64,000 nucleotides of DNA from Paenibacillus marchantiae. GTDB lineage: Bacteria; Bacillota; Bacilli; Paenibacillales; Paenibacillaceae. Location: assembly GCF_028771845.1 (NCBI RefSeq), contig NZ_CP118270.1, forward strand, positions 2,604,001 to 2,668,000. Direction: 5' to 3'. The notes beneath the pieces are model-generated. The model was not told the DNA's origin, did no database searches, and saw only the letters and a list, made by a program, of their open reading frames with translations. Positions 53,820 through 62,353 of the stretch are shown in pieces (the first letter of the stretch is position 1; each line of letters opens with the position of its first letter). The position numbers and the translations under genes were made by a program.

Positions 53820-54176
53820 TTAGAGTGATTCCATCTCTTCTTCATACCATTGCTCTAATTGAGCCTGAAGCGCCCGGATCTCAGTGAGCAGGGAAATCAA
53901 AGGATATTCACTCTCTCTTAGTGCTGCAAAGCTTTGTTCAAGCGCATTGATATAATCAAGGCCTCCGATGATGGAGAGTTTCTCGTCCAGAAGATCAAGA
54001 TTGTCACATTCAGCGATTGCCCAAGGCAGAACAGGTACATTTGCTGCGGTAAGTTTGTCAATTTCTTTGTGCAGGCGCAGGTTGAGCGCACTGAGTTGAT
54101 AAGCGTAATCGGCAGGCATTTCCACAAACTGCAATTGCTGTTCCTGCTGCAGGATGACGTAGCGCATTGTAGGCAT
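53820..54176 (-). CDS. Helical coiled-coil protein, function unknown
   Basis: A soluble protein of about 118 residues, mostly helical, with leucine- and glutamate-rich heptads in both halves (LNLRLHKEIDKL, LLTEIRALQAQLEQWYEEEMESL). No family is recognised. ATG 54176 (MPTMRYVILQ) is preferred with a GAGGGGAG site about 12 bases upstream; an in-frame ATG at 54203 is possible. It is divergent from the sprT-like gene and has its own terminator. Confidence 0.6.
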   Translation of the reverse strand: MPTMRYVILQQEQQLQFVEMPADYAYQLSALNLRLHKEIDKLTAANVPVLPWAIAECDNLDLLDEKLSIIGGLDYINALEQSFAALRESEYPLISLLTEIRALQAQLEQWYEEEMESL

Positions 54177-54296
54177 AACGAGTAATAATCTCCCCTCATA
54201 CATTCTACTTGACAGTGTAGCCTACGAAACGGTTAAAATTCAAGTATTATGGCGGAAAAACAAATGGCCCAAGGGTTGTGAAAGGAGGACAAACCG

Positions 54297-54758
54297 ATGG
54301 AAAATGAGGAATTGCAGCAATGGATTGAGCAGGTGTCACTCGATCATTTCGGGGTTCCGTTCACTCACGAGGCGCTGTTTAACCGTCGTCTGACGACTAC
54401 AGGTGGGCGTTATATGCTCAAGAGTCACCGAATAGAGATTAATCCTCATCAGCTCGAAGCCTATGGGCGGGAAGAGGTTGAGAAAATCATCAAGCATGAG
54501 CTTTGTCATTACCATCTGCACATTCGTGGACGCGGCTACCAACACCGGGACCCTGAATTTAAAGCCTTGTTGCAGAAGGTGGGCGGTTCGCGATTCTGCC
54601 AGTCCCTTCCGGATGGAAAGGGTAGAAAGCCATTACCGTATCGCTATAAGCTGGTGTGCATGAGCTGTGGCACGGAATATTTGCGTAAACGCAAAGTTGA
54701 TCCGAAGCGGTACCGCTGTGGTCGATGTGCCGGCAAGTTGGGGATTCATACCATCTGA
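54297..54758 (+). CDS. SprT-like zinc metalloprotease-fold protein (YdcK)
   Basis: A 153-residue SprT-family protein. The zinc-dependent active site HELCHYHLH (about residues 67-75) and a C-terminal zinc ribbon (CMSCGTEYLRKRKVD...YRCGRCAGKLG, with two CxxC pairs) are both visible. Related to eukaryotic Spartan; the bacterial role is unknown. AAAGGAGG precedes ATG. In B. subtilis the same gene (ydcK) lies beside the tRNA cluster, as here. Confidence 0.93.
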   Translation: MENEELQQWIEQVSLDHFGVPFTHEALFNRRLTTTGGRYMLKSHRIEINPHQLEAYGREEVEKIIKHELCHYHLHIRGRGYQHRDPEFKALLQKVGGSRFCQSLPDGKGRKPLPYRYKLVCMSCGTEYLRKRKVDPKRYRCGRCAGKLGIHTI

Positions 54759-54879
54759 GGTGAACGTTTTTTGGAAACAACACTTCTTACCACAAGACCA
54801 CAAGACTATATGCAATATGCTCCCTGATGAGCATTTATGGGAGTATCTGAAGCTTATAAAGAAAGTCACCGGAGGCATG

Positions 54880-54908
54880 TTGACTTGGAATATTAATCAT
54901 GATAAATT
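54880..54908 (+). promoter_or_regulatory. Promoter of the tRNA-Asn/Ser pair
   Basis: TTGACT (54880-54885), 17-base spacer, TAAATT (54903-54908), about 22 bases upstream of the tRNA-Asn 5' end. Confidence 0.75.
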
Positions 54909-54929
54909 TAGGTTATTCAAGATTATTAT

Positions 54930-55005
54930 TCCCTGATAGCTCAGTTGGTAGAGCACTCGACTGTTAATCGAGTTGTCACAGGTTCGAGCCCTGTTCGGGG
55001 AGCCA
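54930..55005 (+). tRNA. tRNA-Asn (anticodon GTT)
   Basis: A 76-nt cloverleaf including CCA. Acceptor TCCCTGA/TCGGGGA (one T-G pair), D arm AGCTCAGTTGGTAGAGC, anticodon GTT at 54963-54965 in loop CTGTTAA, T arm GGTTCGAGCC. Confidence 0.97.
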
Positions 55006-55010
55006 TTCTT

Positions 55011-55099
55011 GGAGAGATACCCAAGTGGCTATAAGGGGACCCTCTGCTAAGGGGTTAGACTGCGTAAGCGGTGCGAGGGTTCGAATCCCTCTCTCTCCG
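55011..55099 (+). tRNA. tRNA-Ser (anticodon GCT)
   Basis: An 89-nt class II tRNA. Acceptor GGAGAGA/TCTCTCC, anticodon GCT at 55046-55048, long variable arm, T loop GTTCGAATCC. The terminal CCA is not encoded. Confidence 0.96.
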
Positions 55100-55114
55100 T
55101 TCTGAACAAAACAT

Positions 55115-55163
55115 AATCCCCCTCCTCAGTAACCTTTAACGGATACTCAGGAGGGGGATTTTT
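55115..55163 (+). terminator. Terminator after tRNA-Ser
   Basis: AATCCCCCTCCT and AGGAGGGGGATT form a perfect 12-bp stem, followed by TTTG. Confidence 0.9.
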
Positions 55164-55213
55164 GATGTATCGTCATTTTGCCAATGTACAAGAAAGAATG
55201 CCCGATTGCGTCC

Positions 55214-55912
55214 CTATAATGAAATGCCCAATACCTCGTACAAACCCTTCTTGCCAGCTTCCGTGACTTCCACGGAACGGCTGCCTTCCTTCTGGCGGGT
55301 CCAGTCCAGCTCAGACAAGCGGCGTCCCAGTTCGTCTCCCAGTACTCCGGAGATATGGTGACGACGCTCACTCCAATCCAGACACTTGCGAGCCACAGCG
55401 CGGCGTGATCCGGCTTTCCCTTCAAGCATAATGCCAAAAGAAGTGAACCATTGAATCCCTTTCTCTGTAATGTGGTAATCCTTGGCCTGCTCATCCTCAG
55501 GTTCTTCGAGATAACCTTCCCGTAATAAAGCTTCACACAACGATATCCCCAATTTTCCGGCAAGATGCCCATAACAGGTTCGAGCAAAGCTTAGATGTTG
55601 AAGCTGGTTGGATTGTTTGAGAGATCTCACTTGTACTGGTGCGGCGATACTACCCATCGTCTCAATCAGAAAAGCAACCTCTTTGCCTGCGAGACGATAG
55701 TATCGATGTCGTCCTTGCTGTTCAACGACGAGCAGCCCGCCTTCGACCAGCTTGGCGAGATGACTGCTTGCTGTTTGAGGAGTAACACCCGCCATGTAAG
55801 CTAGTTCACCTGCAGGAAGTGCACGACCATCCAACAAAGCTTCCAAAAAAATAGCACGACTGGGATCAGCAATTAACGATGCAATCACAGAAATATTCGG
55901 ATAGGTATTCAT
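55214..55912 (-). CDS. ArsR-family winged-helix regulator with C-terminal extension
   Basis: A 232-residue regulator. The winged helix is near the front (ISVIASLIADPSRAIFLEAL, then MAGVTPQTASSHLAKLVEGGLL and a wing at EQQGRHRYYRLAG; residues 8-75). The remaining ~150 residues are helical and unlike short ArsR metal sensors, so it is an extended, metal-independent type. It is divergent from the flavin-reductase-like gene, its probable target. TAACTATTGGTGTATTA near 55928-55944 is the shared promoter region. Confidence 0.88.
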   Translation of the reverse strand: MNTYPNISVIASLIADPSRAIFLEALLDGRALPAGELAYMAGVTPQTASSHLAKLVEGGLLVVEQQGRHRYYRLAGKEVAFLIETMGSIAAPVQVRSLKQSNQLQHLSFARTCYGHLAGKLGISLCEALLREGYLEEPEDEQAKDYHITEKGIQWFTSFGIMLEGKAGSRRAVARKCLDWSERRHHISGVLGDELGRRLSELDWTRQKEGSRSVEVTEAGKKGLYEVLGISL

Positions 55913-56012
55913 ACTTCGATGATACCTTAACTATTGGTGTATTACAATTAATCATGCATGAATTAGAACCCAAGAGATGGAAGGGATGGATTGAAGAATG
56001 AAGGAAGAAACA

Positions 56013-56681
56013 ATGTATACCAATGATAGATCGCAAGAAGAGTTTGGATCAGAGCATCAAGTGGGCTGGACCAGCGAATTGATACAGCACGAGGTGATAA
56101 CTCCAAGTATTTTGTACTATGGCACACCTGTATTGCTGCTGAGCACGTTAAATGAAGATGGAACGACGAATCTGTCTCCGCTTTCTTCATCCTGGGCACT
56201 TGGAGACTGCTTGGTACTTGGAGTCGGTATTCAGGGCAAAGCCTTTGAGAACCTGAGTCGTCATCCCGAATGTGTGATTAATCTGCCGGATGCATCCATG
56301 TGGGAGCAGGTTGAGGGACTGGGGCGTTATACCGGAATATATCCCGTTCCTGAGGAGAAAAGGAGGATGGGATTTGAGTTTTGCGATGATAAATTTGCCG
56401 TCTCTGGACTGACACCCCAAAGTTCAGTTCAGGTTGAGCCGGATAAAATAGAGGAATGTCCGCTCCAGATTGAAGCCGCGGTACAACACATTCGTATTCC
56501 CGAACATACACCTTTCATGGCCATTGTGGAAGTGAAAGCGTTGAAGGTACACGCACATACCCGACTGATTTCAGGTTTGAACAAGATTAACCCAGAGAAG
56601 TGGAACCCTTTAATTTATAATTTCCGACACTATTATGGACTTGGAGAAAGGTATGGGGAGAGTTTTAGGGCAGAGAAGTGA
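56013..56681 (+). CDS. Flavin reductase-like FMN-binding protein
   Basis: A 222-residue split-barrel flavoprotein. TPVLLLSTLNEDGTTNLSPLSS (about residues 29-50) and VLGVGIQGKAFENLSRHPECVINLP form the FMN-binding barrel of the flavin-reductase domain; related proteins feed reduced flavin to monooxygenases or act alone as oxidoreductases. ATG 56013 has AAGGAA 6 bases upstream; ATG 55998 five codons earlier is also possible. It is divergent from the extended ArsR-type regulator, which likely controls it. Confidence 0.85.
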   Translation: MYTNDRSQEEFGSEHQVGWTSELIQHEVITPSILYYGTPVLLLSTLNEDGTTNLSPLSSSWALGDCLVLGVGIQGKAFENLSRHPECVINLPDASMWEQVEGLGRYTGIYPVPEEKRRMGFEFCDDKFAVSGLTPQSSVQVEPDKIEECPLQIEAAVQHIRIPEHTPFMAIVEVKALKVHAHTRLISGLNKINPEKWNPLIYNFRHYYGLGERYGESFRAEK

Positions 56682-56889
56682 TGTGTGGATTGAAATAGCA
56701 TAGACAATCAATAAGTAATCCAGAATATATGAAGTGGGGCCAGTTGTGGTGCTACTTCTTTCTGTCTATATGAGGCTTCATTAAGGTTTCATGCGAGTAA
56801 TCAAAGAATTCGGTTATTTTATTAGGCAGGGATTGGGTAAATAGTAAAGAAAGATACATGTAAGCATATACATAAGAGGGGTGATGAAC

Positions 56890-57561
56890 ATGGAAATGGA
56901 ATACTTAATGCGTGTACTCATAGCTGGCATATGCGGCGTGTTGATCGGATATGAGCGCAAGAACCGAATGAAGGAAGCGGGGATACGTACACACTTTGTT
57001 GTTGCGGTGGGTGCAGCATTGATGATGATTGTATCTAAGTATGGCTTTCAGGATCAGGCAGGCTGGGCGAATCTCTCGCTTGACCCATCCAGGATTGCCG
57101 CACAGGTGGTCAGTGGGGTTGGCTTCATTGGAGCCGGGATGATCTTCACACAGCGCCACACGGTCCGGGGATTGACGACAGCGGCGGGAATCTGGGCGAC
57201 TGCAGGAATGGGACTGGCTGTGGGTTCGGGATTGTATTGGACTGGGGCTGGGGTAACGCTGCTTATTGTAGTGGCACAGATGCTGCTGCATCGGCCGACA
57301 CGCTGGTTGGTGTCCGCGAGAACAGAGACGCTGACCATTCGACTGCTAAAGGAAGGGGACACCCTCAAAACCGTTTTGGCTTTGCTTGGACAGGAGAAAA
57401 TCTCGGTGGTTGGGTTCAAAACAGAACAGCAAATAAGCACAGACTCCGGGGAGGAGACTGTACTTGAATTCACTCTGCAACTGCCTGGATCATATAGGGC
57501 CGAGCAATTAATTGTTTTATTACAGGATGTGCCTCACGTTCGATCCGTTGATATGAGGTGA
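56890..57561 (+). CDS. MgtC/SapB family membrane protein
   Basis: A 223-residue protein. Four to five membrane helices (residues 7-135) carry the MgtC signature (GYERKNRMKEAGIRTHFVV, then VSGVGFIGAGMIF and GLTTAAGIWATAGMGLAVG). A soluble C-terminal ACT-like domain of about 75 residues follows (LTIRLLKEGDTLKTVLALL). Family members relate to magnesium homeostasis and, in pathogens, F1Fo ATPase control. The start ATG 56890 sits 8 bases after AGAGGGG. Monocistronic. Confidence 0.9.
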   Translation: MEMEYLMRVLIAGICGVLIGYERKNRMKEAGIRTHFVVAVGAALMMIVSKYGFQDQAGWANLSLDPSRIAAQVVSGVGFIGAGMIFTQRHTVRGLTTAAGIWATAGMGLAVGSGLYWTGAGVTLLIVVAQMLLHRPTRWLVSARTETLTIRLLKEGDTLKTVLALLGQEKISVVGFKTEQQISTDSGEETVLEFTLQLPGSYRAEQLIVLLQDVPHVRSVDMR

Positions 57562-57618
57562 GCCCAGGCTATCGCTGGTTCGTTATGTCGCGCAATGCCG
57601 AGCTATCACGACAATCGA

Positions 57619-58515
57619 TTACTGACCGCCTTCAACGACGGTCTCCGGCCGGGAAACGGGCTTGCCTTCAAGAACACACTGAATGGCATGTGCGACACCA
57701 TGCTCCACATTGGTCAAAGAGATAGCCTTGGCAAGCGCCTTAATCTCCGGTTCAGCATTGCCCATGGCAATACCGAGTCCTGCCATTTTCAGCATGGATA
57801 CATCGTTGAAGTTATCACCAATGGCTGCTGTATCTTCCATGGAAATGTTCAGATGAGCTGCCAGTTTGCTTAAGGCGTTACCTTTGGATACATCAGGATG
57901 CTGCATTTCAAAGTTGTGTTCAGAGGACACCACCATGGCTACATCGGAGCGAGAAGCAAAGTATTCGCGTCCCTGCTGCAATTGAGCCGGATCCATTGAA
58001 AAGGCCATAATATTGTAAATGTAAGCTTCGGAAGGGATTTCCTGATGGGAGTTTACGCGGTGATAGTCTTTCTTGTCATAGTGCTTCTTAACAGCTCGAA
58101 TAAGGCGTTCAATATCCTCCCCAGGACTCGAACCCAGGATGCGATCCATCTCAGCGAGCATCGCCTCGTGGCTGCTTATAGGAGCGTAAATACCCTGTTG
58201 TGTGGAGGCCTCGTAGTAGCAATGATGATCTTCCAGCCACTGCATGACGGATGCGGCCGTTTCACGCTCAAGTGGAAGATGGAATAGGCGTTCACCGTTG
58301 GCATCGTGGATGGTAGCTCCGTTGGAGCCGATGACTGGTGTGTTAATTCCGCCTTCGCTGCTTATAGTTAATACGTCGGAATAGACCCGACCTGTAGCAA
58401 TCGTAATCTTCAATCCTTCTTGTTGCGCCTTATGGATTGCAGCTGCGTTTTCCGGGCTGATCTGACTATCTCTGTTCAATAGGGTTCCATCTAAATCGGT
58501 AGCAAATAATTTCAT
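57619..58515 (-). CDS. Cof-type HAD-IIB sugar-phosphate phosphatase
   Basis: A 298-residue haloacid-dehalogenase hydrolase. Motif I DLDGTLLN (nucleophile Asp7), TGRVYSD (motif II region), the C2B cap domain, and the metal-binding IGDNFNDVSML (about residue 229) are intact, so it should dephosphorylate a small phosphorylated metabolite. Related to YidA/YkrA. AAAGGAG lies 9 bases before ATG. It follows the DeoR-type gene by 3 bases, so the two are one operon. Confidence 0.93.
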   Translation of the reverse strand: MKLFATDLDGTLLNRDSQISPENAAAIHKAQQEGLKITIATGRVYSDVLTISSEGGINTPVIGSNGATIHDANGERLFHLPLERETAASVMQWLEDHHCYYEASTQQGIYAPISSHEAMLAEMDRILGSSPGEDIERLIRAVKKHYDKKDYHRVNSHQEIPSEAYIYNIMAFSMDPAQLQQGREYFASRSDVAMVVSSEHNFEMQHPDVSKGNALSKLAAHLNISMEDTAAIGDNFNDVSMLKMAGLGIAMGNAEPEIKALAKAISLTNVEHGVAHAIQCVLEGKPVSRPETVVEGGQ

Positions 58516-58518
58516 ATG

Positions 58519-59295
58519 TTACAACTCCTTTTCAATTGTAGGTTCAGGAATGAGAATCTCGACTTGTTGCTCGGCTAGAAAAGTCCGCCAATCTTGGGAA
58601 GGCCATTGATCTGTAATTAACATATCAACGAGTGACCAGTCCGCAAAACGATAACCATAACGCTTATCAAACTTGGAATGGTCAGCGAGTACAATAACCT
58701 GTTTTGCAGCCTGCATCATTTTGTGCTTGATCTTTCCTTCTTCTTCAGAGGCACTGAAGCCATCCATCGTAATTCCGCCAATGCCGATAAAGGCTTTGTC
58801 TACATAATAATGGGAAAGAGTTTCAATCACTGAAGTACCATAGACATAACGTTGCTCCTTATCGACTTTGCCGCCCAGCAAACGAATCTCGACAGCAGTA
58901 TGATTGGAGAGAAGATCAGCCGAATAAATGGAATTGGTGATGACAGTACAGGACTTGCCATTTAGATTTTCGGCACAAGTCTGCACTGTAGTGGAAGAAT
59001 CCAGAATAATGTGTTCGCCTTGGCGGACGATAGCAGCGGCTAGCTTGCCAATAGCTCTTTTTTCATTGGAAATGTGGAGCAAACGATCTTTATAGGATCG
59101 GTGCTCGTCTGGTGGAACGGGGAGAATTGCACCGCCGCGCGTTCGGATAATGGCATCCTGTTCTTCGAGTTTGATCAGATCCCTTCGTGCTGTGTCCCGG
59201 GAAACGTCAAAGAGGGATACAATATCATCAGCTGAGATGCGATTGTGTTTACGCAAATGTTCAATAATCAGCTGCATTCGTTCTTCCTGAAACAA
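58519..59295 (-). CDS. DeoR-family transcriptional repressor
   Basis: A 258-residue regulator. The N-terminal helix-turn-helix (RISADDIVSLFDVSRDTARRDL, about residues 18-39) with the DeoR wing TRGGAIL and a C-terminal sugar-phosphate-binding DeoRC domain (DSSTTVQTCAENL, AFIGIGGITMDGFSASEEEG) are clear. It starts at TTG 59295 with AAGGAGG 8 bases before. It is the first gene of an operon with the HAD phosphatase and probably responds to a sugar phosphate. Confidence 0.92.
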   Translation of the reverse strand: MFQEERMQLIIEHLRKHNRISADDIVSLFDVSRDTARRDLIKLEEQDAIIRTRGGAILPVPPDEHRSYKDRLLHISNEKRAIGKLAAAIVRQGEHIILDSSTTVQTCAENLNGKSCTVITNSIYSADLLSNHTAVEIRLLGGKVDKEQRYVYGTSVIETLSHYYVDKAFIGIGGITMDGFSASEEEGKIKHKMMQAAKQVIVLADHSKFDKRYGYRFADWSLVDMLITDQWPSQDWRTFLAEQQVEILIPEPTIEKEL

Positions 59296-59537
59296 ACGTG
59301 CCGCCTCCTTATACGTAGCTGACCGTGTAAATAACTGATAGGTTAATTATAAGTACTAATAATGATATTTGCAATATTATAAGTGAATGTAAGTGTATTT
59401 AAGTTTTTTGATATTAATTTAACAAAATGCGAAGATTACGATGATAAATTTGTGAAAGACATTTCAGGCGTGAGCAACGCTCTTGACCTCATGGAGAAGG
59501 GGAAAAGGAGTGCATAAAAAAAGTTTGAAAAAAAGTG

Positions 59538-59567
59538 TTGCACATTTAAGTTGGCCTATGATATACT
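59538..59567 (+). promoter_or_regulatory. Promoter of the tRNA-Glu/Lys/Leu cluster
   Basis: TTGCAC (59538-59543), 18-base spacer and extended -10 TGATATACT (box TATACT, 59562-59567), about 36 bases before tRNA-Glu. The rest of 59296-59602 holds the DeoR-side promoter only. Confidence 0.75.
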
Positions 59568-59602
59568 CATTCTTGTCGCCAAGAAAGACAACTTGTTTAC
59601 AA

Positions 59603-59674
59603 GGCCCGTTGGTCAAGGGGTTAAGACACCTCCCTTTCACGGAGGTAACAGGGGTTCGAATCCCCTACGGGTCA
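59603..59674 (+). tRNA. tRNA-Glu (anticodon TTC)
   Basis: A 72-nt cloverleaf. Acceptor GGCCCGT/ACGGGTC, anticodon TTC at 59636-59638 in loop CTTTCAC, T arm AGGGGTTCGAATCCCCT. CCA is not encoded. Confidence 0.97.
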
Positions 59675-59787
59675 TTATCTTCACCACCTCAGGGATGTAC
59701 AATCCTGATGAGGAATCCTCAAAAAGTCATAGCTCCTATACAAAAGAGTTACGCATGGCACACACACATTCGGTGAAGTTACAGCAA

Positions 59788-59863
59788 GAGCCATTAGCTC
59801 AGTTGGTAGAGCACCTGACTTTTAATCAGGGTGTCGAAGGTTCGAGCCCTTCATGGCTCACCA
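59788..59863 (+). tRNA. tRNA-Lys (anticodon TTT)
   Basis: A 76-nt cloverleaf including CCA. Acceptor GAGCCAT/ATGGCTC, D arm AGCTCAGTTGGTAGAGC, anticodon TTT at 59821-59823, T arm GGTTCGAGCC. Confidence 0.97.
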
Positions 59864-59880
59864 TTTTTACAATTGAATAT

Positions 59881-59963
59881 GCGGTCGTGGTGGAATGGCA
59901 GACACGCTATCTTGAGGGGGTAGTGGGTGTATACCCGTGGAGGTTCGAGTCCTCTCGACCGCA
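59881..59963 (+). tRNA. tRNA-Leu (anticodon GAG)
   Basis: An 83-nt class II tRNA. Acceptor GCGGTCG/CGACCGC, anticodon GAG at 59914-59916, long variable arm, T arm GAGGTTCGAGTCCTC. CCA is not encoded. It ends the tRNA cluster, the same relative place in which B. subtilis has the ICEBs1 attachment site (trnS-leu2). Confidence 0.96.
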
Positions 59964-59982
59964 TCACAGTAACAAACGTTAT

Positions 59983-60022
59983 AAGATAGACTCTCATGAT
60001 TATTCATGGGAGTCTATCTTTG
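59983..60022 (+). terminator. Terminator after tRNA-Leu
   Basis: AAGATAGACTC and GAGTCTATCTT form a near-perfect stem with inner CATG/CATG, followed by TTTG. Confidence 0.92.
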
Positions 60023-60135
60023 TGTTATGAGAAATACCAGAACGTATTCCTGGGATTAAAAGGCTGAGGATTCAGGAAGGTTGTGGTATAATTTAGGTAC
60101 ATGTATTGATTATTACGGTTGGAAGGCGGTTCTGT

Positions 60136-60552
60136 ATGCAGTCGATCTATGAGCGAATTGAACACCTGATTGCCGAACGAGGAATGACCAAGAAGGCTTT
60201 CTGCCAACAGCTGAAGATCAGCACGGGCAATCTGGGTGACTGGAAACGCGGTAAATCTATTCCGAGTACGAATAAACTAATTGAGATTGCTTCGTTTTTT
60301 GATGTGAGCCTTGATTGGCTCATGATTGGGCGTCCATCCAAGGAGGCGATGGTACGGGAAAAACGGGAGGATTATTTTTTTGACGTGTTGCGGCAATTGA
60401 ATTGCCAAGAAAGCGAATTATCGACTGTGGAACAGTCTTTTATCAGTGAATATATTGAATTTACCCGTTATCGTAAATCCAAGGAAAGCAGAGATTCAGG
60501 CGACTTTCGTTACAAGGGAGAAGATAAGCCCAAAGGAGACGATCTGTTGTAG
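60136..60552 (+). CDS. XRE-family helix-turn-helix regulator
   Basis: A 138-residue DNA-binding protein. The Cro/CI-type HTH covers residues 2-62 (MTKKAFCQQLKISTGNLGDWKRG, then SLDWLMIG), and the remaining 75 residues are charged, ending in a Lys/Asp-rich tail. ATG 60136 follows GGAAGG; the longer frame from 60106 is inside the promoter. A TG-TATAAT extended -10 is at 60088-60093. It lies directly downstream of tRNA-Leu and carries no partner gene, so it could be a housekeeping regulator or a relic of an integrated element. Confidence 0.82.
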   Translation: MQSIYERIEHLIAERGMTKKAFCQQLKISTGNLGDWKRGKSIPSTNKLIEIASFFDVSLDWLMIGRPSKEAMVREKREDYFFDVLRQLNCQESELSTVEQSFISEYIEFTRYRKSKESRDSGDFRYKGEDKPKGDDLL

Positions 60553-60598
60553 TACAAGTTAGTGGAAGCTACGACTTGACTGGATTATCTGCGTATAT

Positions 60599-60654
60599 AA
60601 AAAAACCTCTGAACACATCCGAAACCCGTCGGAGAGTGGTCCAGAGGTTTTTTT
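60599..60654. terminator. Bidirectional terminator between the XRE gene and ureD
   Basis: AAAAAACCTCTG and CAGAGGTTTTTT with an inner imperfect stem; it can end both convergent transcripts. Confidence 0.9.
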
Positions 60655-60720
60655 CTTTGAAACTCGTTGCAACATGAACATGCGATTCCGAAAGTTGTTA
60701 GTCTGATAGACGTGTAGCCT

Positions 60721-61626
60721 TCACTTGCGGAATGTGAGGCTAGGTTTACCCAAAAGATCGGAGCGAAGGGTGTTCCAGATCTGAAGGCATTGCTCCTGAA
60801 GTTCCCAAGCAGCCATTCCGAGCAAACGAACACCAATCCCGCCTGTAGCGAGCAAACTAGCCCCGGCAAGCATGCGACCATCTGGGGGAAGAATGGACCG
60901 TACGGACTCCAACTGTGCTGCGCCCAATCCGGGGGCAATCATCCATAAAGCTGCAGTATGGGTGTAGTTTAACAACGCTGCGGATGATTTTGGATCGTCC
61001 GACTCTGGTTCGAGCCCGAAGTGATCCCATACGGCCAATTGCTTCCCTTGCCAGATTTCTGTCAGACTTCGATATCGCTTGAACTGAAAGACTTCTCCCC
61101 GATGAATCCGTCCAGCGGACCAGATATCAGCATACGCAAGTATTGCTTGTTCACCCAGCTCAAAGGTCGTGGTGAGTGATGATGAGCTGCCTTTAAACGG
61201 GATAACGCATTCAGGGAAGTACTCCAGCACCGCTCCTTGCTCCAGTCGAAAGTTATGGTTCACAGATGACGGAACAGTAGGTGTTGGATGAAGCCTCGTG
61301 GCTGATGTACTGCTTAGCATTAAGTGAGTGTTCTGGCCCAATTGCCATTCGGATCGATAATGATCACCGTTCAGCACGCCTGGAGAGACGTCTGAGGTGT
61401 ATACACATAATTCATCTCCGCCACCCGGAGGTCGAAAGGATCGACTGAACCGCAGAGGGGCGCTATAATACCGATCGGTCATGACGGTGCGCCCGCCTTG
61501 GAGGGCGAAAGTGGCCCGAAGCTCGCTGCGGCGTATCACGGCCTCTCCGGTACTGCGGTTCGGTCCATGTTCAACTCCATGTGAAGAGGAAGAAGGATTA
61601 GTGGCTGTGAGTCGTTCCGTGCTCAT
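60721..61626 (-). CDS. ureD: Urease accessory protein UreD
   Basis: A 301-residue protein that, with UreF and UreG, loads nickel into apo-urease. [53 protein letters not shown] and [19 protein letters not shown] are typical of UreD/UreH. ATG 61626 lies within the end of ureG (29-base overlap) with no strong site of its own, so translation is probably coupled. It is the last gene of the visible urease operon. Confidence 0.9.
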   Translation of the reverse strand: MSTERLTATNPSSSSHGVEHGPNRSTGEAVIRRSELRATFALQGGRTVMTDRYYSAPLRFSRSFRPPGGGDELCVYTSDVSPGVLNGDHYRSEWQLGQNTHLMLSSTSATRLHPTPTVPSSVNHNFRLEQGAVLEYFPECVIPFKGSSSSLTTTFELGEQAILAYADIWSAGRIHRGEVFQFKRYRSLTEIWQGKQLAVWDHFGLEPESDDPKSSAALLNYTHTAALWMIAPGLGAAQLESVRSILPPDGRMLAGASLLATGGIGVRLLGMAAWELQEQCLQIWNTLRSDLLGKPSLTFRK

Positions 61627-62320
61627 GAGTGTGGGTATGCAGATGCGCAGCGGAAGCATCGTCATCCATATATTGATGTTCAAGCCAATGGACGATTTCG
61701 GATACCCCTTCACCACTCATCAGGTTCGACATCACATAAGGCCGTCCTTCGCGTACCCGTTCAGTATCATCCTTCATCACTTGCAGACTTGCGCCAACAT
61801 AAGGGGCGAGGTCGGTCTTATTAATCAGTAGCAGGTCAGAACGTGTAATACCTGGACCGCCTTTGCGAGGCAGTTTTTCCCCTTGAGCCACATCAATAAT
61901 GTAAATGAATACGTCCGCCAGTTCAGGGCTGAATGCAGCAGAGAGATTGTCGCCGCCGCTTTCGATAAAGATCAGTTGCAAGTCCGGGAAGCGTTCAATC
62001 AACTCATCAACGGCTTCAAAATTCATTGAAGCATCCTCGCGAATAGCGGTATGTGGGCAGCCTCCTGTCTCTACACCGATAATACGTTCCGGCGCGAGCG
62101 CATTCTGACGCAGCAAAATCTCGGCATCTTCCTTTGTGTAAATATCATTGGTAATAACGGCCAGGCTGTAGCGTGTACGCAGTGCCTTGGACAGCTTCTC
62201 TACTAGGGCCGTTTTTCCTGAACCTACCGGCCCACCGATTCCGATTCGCATCGGACGACTCCGATCAAATACCTTACGTTCCCATTCCGCATGATGCGTA
62301 TGATTAGCTCCTCCACACAT
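61598..62320 (-). CDS. ureG: Urease accessory GTPase UreG, with His-rich tail
   Basis: A 240-residue SIMIBI GTPase that powers nickel insertion. P-loop [15 protein letters not shown] (about residues 29-43), [11 protein letters not shown], the metal-binding motif [13 protein letters not shown] (about 84-96) and NKTDLA (guanine recognition) are intact. Unlike a minimal UreG (about 205 residues) it has extra residues rich in His at both ends (NHTHHAE near the start, [15 protein letters not shown] at the end), which may bind nickel. AAGGAGG precedes ATG. Confidence 0.96.
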   Translation of the reverse strand: MCGGANHTHHAEWERKVFDRSRPMRIGIGGPVGSGKTALVEKLSKALRTRYSLAVITNDIYTKEDAEILLRQNALAPERIIGVETGGCPHTAIREDASMNFEAVDELIERFPDLQLIFIESGGDNLSAAFSPELADVFIYIIDVAQGEKLPRKGGPGITRSDLLLINKTDLAPYVGASLQVMKDDTERVREGRPYVMSNLMSGEGVSEIVHWLEHQYMDDDASAAHLHTHTHEHGTTHSH

Positions 62321-62353
62321 AACAAATTCCTCCTTGGTTTTGAATTATTGTAG

